Source of the DNA: Nautilus pompilius
Taxonomy: Eukaryota > Mollusca > Cephalopoda > Nautilida > Nautilidae
DNA: 64,000 nucleotides
Direction: 5' to 3'
Assembly (NCBI GenBank): GCA_018389105.1
Contig: JACATO010000069.1
Coordinates: 250,501-314,500, forward strand
Below, piece after piece: positions 61,001 through 64,000 of the stretch (within the stretch, counting starts at the first letter, position 1; every line of letters begins with the position of its first letter). The position numbers and the translations under genes were made by a program. A model generated the notes under the pieces. It was not told the DNA's origin. It did not search any database and saw nothing but the letters and a program-made list of their open reading frames with translations.

Positions 61001-63989
61001 GTTCTGCACTTAGTTTCTTTAATATTTGACAGGAGTTTGTCATATATTTCATTCTTAAATTTTTGGTTAGAAAACCATACTTCCTGCCAACCAAAAGCTA
61101 TGAAAGTAGCTGGTTTCTCAAGTATTGCTCTCCAGTTTGGTAACAAAAAATAAGCAATAAGGGAATAAATTGCTCTGGAATTCCATCGAGCACTATGAAT
61201 TGATGGTAGAGATCGCCAAATTATTTTCAGTAATTTGCGATTTTCCTTATATTGTCGAAATGCAAAGAATAAAATATAAAGGAACCTGAAATCATCCCTC
61301 CATCCAGGATTTTCCACAACGGGCATCTCTACCTCCAGAGTATACGATTCTTTTAAGACCTCATACCCTTCAGTTATTTCATCTATAAATTTATAATTCA
61401 AATTAGGACCTGTGGTATGCTTATCAAGATAGAAGTCAGGAACATGTTTTAATATTCTGTCCAAAAACGTGGTGTTGGAAACCTATGTACTGAGGTACAT
61501 TTAGACCCATTTGTAACATTTTTTGCTGTATTCTAACTACAACCCCATTAATATGGCCAGTATTTACAGCAGTAGTATCACAAATGATCATTTTGATGCT
61601 AGACCATGCATCACTGTCGTCAAGAATACTAACAATTCGTTTAAATATACTTTCGGCTGAACCACTTTCACATCTGACCACCCCTAATTTAATTTTTTTC
61701 GTGGGACTTTGAAGGCATACAACTTGATACTCTTCTCCATGCTTTACCTTTTCTTTTTCTCCTAGTAACATTTTTCCATCAAAATGCAAGCAGTAATCTT
61801 TCACTTCTCTGATTTTTTATTTTCAACTTTTGCTCTTCCCCACATTTAATCATACGTTTGAATATTCCAGACTGAGGAGTTGGCAGATTTATCCCCTCTT
61901 TTGCAAGATTTAAACAAACTTTTGATGCTTTATGAGTAGAAAGTGATAGTTCAGTAACTAATTTGGTAGGCAGAGACGTAGAAAATTTTTGCTTTGCTTT
62001 AGGGGAAGATTCATAGATGCTTTCATTAGAACTGGTATCGGAATTGGTGGTTGAACTACTTGATTTGTCATCTTTTATATCATCTTGTGGCACAGTTTTA
62101 TTGTCTTTTTGAGTGCATCTGTCTTTTTGATGGATGAATTGAGGAAATTGGAGCTGGTTTATGAGTTGTGTAGCCTATTTTTCCTTCAGATTCGATCTGT
62201 TTTTCATAAAGTTTGTCTTCTTCACACAACCACTGTCCTTCTGGCTTTGTAATGTCAAATACAGTATCTAATTATTTTTTAAATTCTTCTTTTGGATATC
62301 TTTGATTTTTTTCATATTCTAATATTAGTTTATTAATACGAGCAATGATTGCCTGCTCACTGAGTACGGGAAAACTCATCTTCTTCCATAGATTAATTAA
62401 TTCTTCATGAATAATTTTAACTCTTGATTTTTCATTATCAAGTAGTGTATGGTAACTTCCTAAAATATCTTTTTTTAAAGGTAACCTAATGTAATCTTTG
62501 AAATTTTCAATTCTTGGCAAATTTCTTTTGTCTTTTAGTCATACTTGGCAAATTTTGGCCCAAATTTTAGCATTTTTTGTCTATTGTATCACTTGACTTA
62601 AAATCAGCCATTAGACTAAACTTTATTATAGAGTTATGCATCAGTTATGAATAAATTTGTATGAGAATGCCAATACATCAATATTTATGAAATTTGCCCA
62701 ATTAGAGCGTAAAATGAAAATTTTTATTTGGCAGCCTGAGGCAACTTTTTTCACACAAATCAAAAACGAGCTTTATATTAATGTTTTATATGCAAAAGTC
62801 CACCCCATGTCATAGCAGGAATTTTGATATTTAAAAATAAGATCTGTAGTCATCACCATAATGTGTGTGTGTGTGAATGTGCTGGAAGGTCTGAATTTAG
62901 GTATGTTGATACATTTACCAATTAAGTGTTTAATAATAATAATGATGTTTTTTTTTGCTTGAATTTGCAAAGAAATAAGATTTTTGATCCTTCTTTATAA
63001 TGTCAGCTCTAACCTTTAAATCTCCAACTACTTTAGTGTAAATGAATTTGAGCATATTTATAAAAAAAATAATGTATTTCAAAATCTGAATGTTGTTGGC
63101 ATATACTGACGTCTACAGGGTAGACAACTCTGGTGAAGAAGTATGGTGCTGCAGTTGTTCGCTAAATATTTCCAAACCTGTAACGTGTGGCCAGCTACTG
63201 TGAGTGGCAGAAAAGTTCTTTATGAAGCTGTTCATTTCTAGATGTGAAAGGAAATCAATGCCAGAGTCATTCACATGGGAAGTGAACTCAGATCCCTGAC
63301 CTTAGCAGTCTAGTAGTCCATCCACCTGACTGTAGTGCTGCCCAAACTAATAGGTAGCCATTATCAATGGCAGCAGCATTACTGCACAAACAGTATCCAT
63401 TTTGAAATTTTTGTAATGCGTCAGTAATTAAAATCACTTACAATTTAACATTAATTTTTTAATGTTGTTTATCATATTAATAGGATTCTAACCATCACAA
63501 ATAGGAATTTTTAAAATATAATACCAGTCATAAATTTTTTTTGTTGGTTTTTCTTTAAGTTTATCTTTGTTCAAACACATTCATTAAATACCATTCTTAG
63601 GGAAATAGAACATCCAACATACATTCTTCCCCTTCTTTTATATACAATCTTTTCTGCCACCAACGTTTTCCTTATTGTGTATTTTACCAAGTATGAAGCA
63701 TATTAAGTGTTGCAATGAGTGATTGAAATTAGGTGTGTTCCTTACTCCAGTTCAACCAGCAGAATTTATTAAATAAGAAATACAGTATGTACTATAATTT
63801 CCATTCTTTTATATTGTCAAGATCTATAAACTGTTTCCCCACAATGTTCAAAAATCAAAATTTGTGAAACTATAAGAAAACAAGGCAACTGTATGCACAA
63901 ATTCATACAGACATTAGCATTCTCAAAAATATTTTAAACTTACTTCCATTAAATATAATACAGTCATGAAGAATCCACTTAGCATCAGC
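39714..63989 (-). CDS. ZMYND8: ZMYND8-type chromatin reader, 3' part, 15 exons
   Basis: The gene runs right to left and is cut by the right edge; the start codon, PHD finger and most of the bromodomain are outside the window. Exons, from 5' to 3', are 63944-63989, 60259-60314, 59634-59714, 59445-59504, 58254-58309, 57660-57782, 51550-52875, 49111-49327, 48324-48392, 48044-48128, 46281-46405, 44504-44820, 43819-43977, 43091-43231 and 39714-40022. All have AG acceptors and GT donors. The first eleven join in phase into 748 codons without a stop. Visible in order: the bromodomain end, a C4 zinc linker, a PWWP domain, a long Ser/Lys/Asn-rich segment, a coiled coil with [17 protein letters not shown], a MYND start and a novel tail. 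Known vertebrate ZMYND8 reads acetylated and methylated histone H3/H4 in the nucleus through its PHD-bromo-PWWP cassette and recruits NuRD and KDM5-type co-repressors. The same role here is inferred. The MYND exon is disrupted. Orthology is near certain; the C-terminal exons are less certain. Confidence 0.93.
40023..43090. other. ZMYND8 intron
   Basis: AT-rich intron before the last coding exon. It holds an (ATA)n run near 40928 and the exon-like open segment at 41823-41986. Confidence 0.65.
41823..41986 (-). pseudogene. Exon-like open segment, possibly piggyBac-derived
   Basis: Within the intron between the last two ZMYND8 coding exons, the minus strand has an acceptor-like ttttcag followed by about 53 open codons (start [18 protein letters not shown], then [13 protein letters not shown]) and a TAG. 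The pattern of an aromatic-rich stretch followed by EE(S/T)NRYA recalls the N-terminal part of piggyBac transposases. That is recollection, not a search result. No inverted repeats were found. It could instead be an unrecognised alternative terminal exon. Confidence 0.3.
43091..43231 (-). CDS. ZMYND8: ZMYND8 C-terminal exon, Pro/Gln-rich
   Basis: A 47-codon open exon from acceptor cattcag to donor CAG|GTACAA. It includes [15 protein letters not shown] and [10 protein letters not shown]. It is phase 0 at both ends and similar in composition to the preceding exon. No domain is recognised. Confidence 0.75.
43819..43977 (-). CDS. ZMYND8: ZMYND8 C-terminal exon, [13 protein letters not shown] segment
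   Basis: A 53-codon open exon from acceptor ctgcag to donor CAG|GTAAGT. It starts [13 protein letters not shown] and ends [16 protein letters not shown]. It has no recognisable domain; it is Ala/Gln/Pro/Thr rich like many transcription-cofactor tails. Length and phase (0/0) agree with its neighbours. Membership of the same transcript is inferred from phase and composition. Confidence 0.75.
44504..44820 (-). CDS. ZMYND8: ZMYND8 MYND exon, internally duplicated and frame-broken
   Basis: The acceptor ctttcag at 44821-44827 places CANCGKEA directly after KKKQW, exactly where the MYND finger should start. The frame then meets TGA after 17 codons. About 104 bases downstream a second copy of the same start (ANCGKEA, near 44713) appears in another frame. 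That frame runs open through YCDSH and a Thr/Ser/Gln-rich stretch to a GTAAGT donor at 44503, and joins the next exon in phase. The exon is 317 bases, not a multiple of three. The CC and CQ..HW..C ligands of the MYND fold are not intact in any single frame, although their nucleotide traces (TGCCAGC, TGGCCAAGCACATGG) are visible across frames. Possible explanations are a real lesion, alternative exon ends or an assembly error. Confidence 0.6.
44821..46280. other. ZMYND8 intron upstream of the MYND exon
   Basis: AT-rich, with no additional exon candidate. In particular I looked for an alternative intact MYND exon with CCWNTSYC-like sequence and did not see one. Confidence 0.6.
46281..46405 (-). 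CDS. ZMYND8: ZMYND8 exon: coiled coil, second half, ending KKKQW
   Basis: A 125-base exon beginning [20 protein letters not shown] and ending AKKKQW at donor GTGAGT. Vertebrate ZMYND8 has the same charged helix and the same KKKQW immediately before the first MYND cysteine. That fixes where the MYND exon should begin. Confidence 0.96.
46406..48043. other. ZMYND8 intron within the coiled coil
   Basis: Contains the GT/CT microsatellite at 47361. A less AT-rich segment around 47420-47650 may be an old interspersed repeat, but I could not identify it. Confidence 0.55.
47361..47391. repeat. (GT)n-(CT)n compound microsatellite in ZMYND8 intron
   Basis: A short GT run is followed by CT repeats. Confidence 0.85.
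48044..48128 (-). CDS. ZMYND8: ZMYND8 exon: coiled coil, first half
   Basis: An 85-base exon that includes [20 protein letters not shown], almost identical to the vertebrate coiled-coil segment upstream of the MYND finger. It ends in phase 1, with donor GTAGGT, and joins the next exon to give the Asp of DLTLAEM. Confidence 0.95.
48324..48392 (-). CDS. ZMYND8: ZMYND8 exon: IxGTxxElYND helix
   Basis: A 23-codon exon encoding [20 protein letters not shown]. It lines up with the vertebrate ZMYND8 segment with IKGTMTEIYND just ahead of the coiled coil. Acceptor ttttcag and donor GTACTG are present, and the phase is 0 on both sides. Confidence 0.9.
49111..49327 (-). CDS. ZMYND8: ZMYND8 exon: linker before the coiled coil
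   Basis: A 217-base exon from acceptor ctttgcag to donor AAG|GTATAT. Its first base completes an Arg codon from the large exon. It encodes [13 protein letters not shown] at the start and [13 protein letters not shown] at the end, with a Ser/Asn-rich middle. No domain is recognised; placement rests on exact phase agreement on both sides. Confidence 0.85.
49328..51549. other. ZMYND8 intron
   Basis: AT-rich. Segments near 50050-50200 and 51030-51200 have the higher GC content and B-box-like words (GTTTGAATCTAGA at 51037) expected of old SINE copies, but neither is clear enough to call. Confidence 0.5.
51550..52875 (-). CDS. ZMYND8: ZMYND8 large central exon, mostly disordered
   Basis: The largest exon (1,326 bases, 442 codons) is open throughout, from acceptor tttttcag to donor CG|GTAAGT. 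It starts [17 protein letters not shown], matching the conserved strand just after the vertebrate PWWP helix. After that it becomes low complexity, rich in Ser, Lys, Asn, Glu and Asp, with clusters such as SSKSSSSK. Vertebrate ZMYND8 has a similarly long disordered middle with nuclear-localisation and partner-docking segments, but sequence similarity is lost here, so no specific motif can be assigned. Codon use and the absence of stops over 442 codons in AT-rich DNA argue strongly that it is coding. Confidence 0.93.
52876..55499. other. ZMYND8 intron, left part, unidentified repeat-like segment
   Basis: A 127-codon minus-strand frame (53010-53393) and broken plus-strand frames from 53420 to 54100 (for example [20 protein letters not shown]) give a transposon-like appearance, but no family was recognised. 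The rest is plain AT-rich intron. Confidence 0.45.
55500..57260 (+). pseudogene. Degraded hAT (ZNF862-like) transposase in ZMYND8 intron
   Basis: Antisense to ZMYND8, between the exons at 51550-52875 and 57660-57782. Plus-strand pieces include [15 protein letters not shown] (a C-x-x-C zinc-finger-like start), [35 protein letters not shown], and [19 protein letters not shown] followed by [17 protein letters not shown]. The order and flavour fit the C-terminal half of hAT-derived proteins of the ZNF862 type. Stops and frame changes occur every 100-300 bases. No inverted repeats were recognised. Confidence 0.45.
57660..57782 (-). CDS. ZMYND8: ZMYND8 exon: C-terminal PWWP helices
   Basis: A 123-base exon beginning [16 protein letters not shown] and ending in DQYIKKH plus two bases of a split Thr codon. 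SWVP supplies the last strand of the PWWP barrel; the remainder is the C-terminal helix. The donor GTAAAT is weaker than its neighbours but gives the exact phase needed to join the 52875 acceptor. Confidence 0.93.
58254..58309 (-). CDS. ZMYND8: ZMYND8 exon: middle of PWWP domain
   Basis: A 56-base exon encoding [19 protein letters not shown] with the last codon split. It corresponds to the PWWP strand pair carrying the FFG aromatic-cage segment, and nearly every residue is shared with vertebrate ZMYND8. The donor is GTATGT. It ends in phase 2 and joins the exon at 57782 to complete Arg. Confidence 0.95.
59445..59504 (-). CDS. ZMYND8: ZMYND8 exon: start of PWWP domain
   Basis: A 20-codon exon encoding [20 protein letters not shown]. 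This is the opening beta strands of a PWWP domain; the name-giving tetrapeptide reads PYWP here, a common variant. The family PWWP domain binds methylated H3K36 and DNA. Acceptor tttag and donor GTAAGT are both present, and the phase is 0 on both sides. Confidence 0.95.
59634..59714 (-). CDS. ZMYND8: ZMYND8 exon: C4 zinc linker between bromodomain and PWWP
   Basis: A 27-codon exon beginning [15 protein letters not shown] and ending DDWFCEPC. The two CxxC pairs (CPDC and CEPC) are the ligands of the zinc site that packs the bromodomain against the PWWP domain in vertebrate ZMYND8. The donor is GTAAGT. The initial Met is internal and is not a translation start, because the previous exon joins in phase. 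Confidence 0.95.
60259..60314 (-). CDS. ZMYND8: ZMYND8 exon: C-terminal bromodomain helix, part 2
   Basis: A 56-base exon with acceptor ttttttacag and donor GTACAC. It encodes [18 protein letters not shown], closely matching the last bromodomain helix of vertebrate ZMYND8. It is separated from the previous exon by a 3.6-kb intron that holds a transposase fossil and a probable SINE. It ends in phase 0 and continues into the zinc linker. Confidence 0.92.
60906..62530 (-). pseudogene. Distant hAT-like transposase fossil in ZMYND8 intron
   Basis: The minus strand encodes, in pieces, a protein of roughly 520 residues. An N-terminal segment begins [17 protein letters not shown] and runs through [18 protein letters not shown] Ser/Thr-rich linker follows. 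A core then carries [33 protein letters not shown] and ARWNSRA, ending [10 protein letters not shown]. The order Asp motif, (C/x)xHxLxR, then RWNSR recalls the hAT fold, so a DDE/RNase H-like transposase is inferred. I recall similar uncharacterised proteins in other invertebrates. At least two frameshifts (near 61455 in a T run, near 61800 in an A run) and a stop near 62274 show it is inactive. It lies in the 3.6-kb intron between the two bromodomain exons, in the same orientation as the gene. No terminal repeats were identified. Confidence 0.6.
63110..63343 (-). repeat. Probable tRNA-derived SINE
   Basis: On the minus strand a segment starting GGGCAGCACTACAGTCAGG contains an A-box-like CAGTCAGGTGG and, about 50 bases later, a B-box-like GAGTTCACTTCCC, with spacing as in a tRNA. 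An unrelated tail of about 150 bases follows. That is the layout of tRNA-headed SINEs. It has no clean target-site duplication that I can see. It lies in the ZMYND8 intron between 60314 and 63944. Confidence 0.4.
63944..63989 (-). CDS. ZMYND8: ZMYND8 exon: C-terminal bromodomain helix, part 1
   Basis: A 46-base exon with acceptor ctttcag and donor GTAAGT. It encodes [15 protein letters not shown], which matches the end of the ZMYND8 bromodomain; the N in IIFNG sits at the conserved acetyl-lysine-binding Asn region. It ends in phase 1, and the first base of a Thr codon is completed by the next exon at 60314. The exon lies only 11 bases from the window edge, and the preceding exons are outside. 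Confidence 0.9.
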
Positions 63990-64000
63990 CTGAAAGGCTT

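Overview
The window looks like animal nuclear DNA. One multi-exon gene with consensus GT/AG introns occupies the right third. The rest is gene-poor, repeat-rich sequence: microsatellites, GA/CT tracts, and fossils of mariner, Tc1, hAT, MULE, LINE and possibly SINE elements. There are no prokaryotic-style operons. The gene's architecture and the transposon mix (FLYWCH-type MULE, several mariner lineages, hAT) fit an invertebrate. My best guess is a mollusc, possibly a cephalopod, but that rests on general resemblance and not on a diagnostic marker.

Layout. From 1 to about 36 kb I find no convincing host gene. This part is visibly richer in G+C and CpG. It holds a 1.25-kb polypyrimidine minisatellite (2.71-3.96 kb), a GA tract (9.34-9.58 kb), three clusters of the palindrome TGACGTCA (7.3, 16.7 and 29.7-30.4 kb), and a 1.4-kb inverted repeat of a dead FLYWCH/MULE transposase with a 2.4-kb spacer (13.1-18.3 kb). 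It also holds a LINE fragment (23.4-24.6 kb), a Tc1 fragment (25.8-26.0 kb), a 1.3-kb mariner with both terminal repeats (27.35-28.65 kb) and a hAT fossil (31.4-33.2 kb). A second mariner (36.3-37.5 kb) and two short deletion derivatives with terminal repeats (38.0-38.5 and 38.7-39.4 kb) lie just beyond the 3' end of the gene.

From 39.7 kb to the right edge, the minus strand carries the 3' part of a ZMYND8 (PRKCBP1/RACK7)-type chromatin reader. I resolve 15 exons: the end of the bromodomain, the C4 zinc linker, the PWWP domain, a large low-complexity exon, the coiled coil, a MYND exon and a novel C-terminus ending in His and Pro runs. Ten splice junctions upstream of the MYND exon join in phase to give 748 uninterrupted codons. 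The MYND exon is the exception: it contains an internal partial duplication, a stop and a frame change. The 5' exons (start codon, PHD finger, most of the bromodomain) lie beyond 64 kb. The introns hold a degraded ZNF862-like hAT, a second distant hAT-like transposase fossil and a probable tRNA-derived SINE.

The most notable non-genic signal is the array at 29.7-30.4 kb. It has 20 perfect TGACGTCA palindromes (the consensus CRE/ATF site) in about 600 bases, with an approximately 150-base higher-order period, and its core unit recurs in opposite orientation at 7.3 kb.
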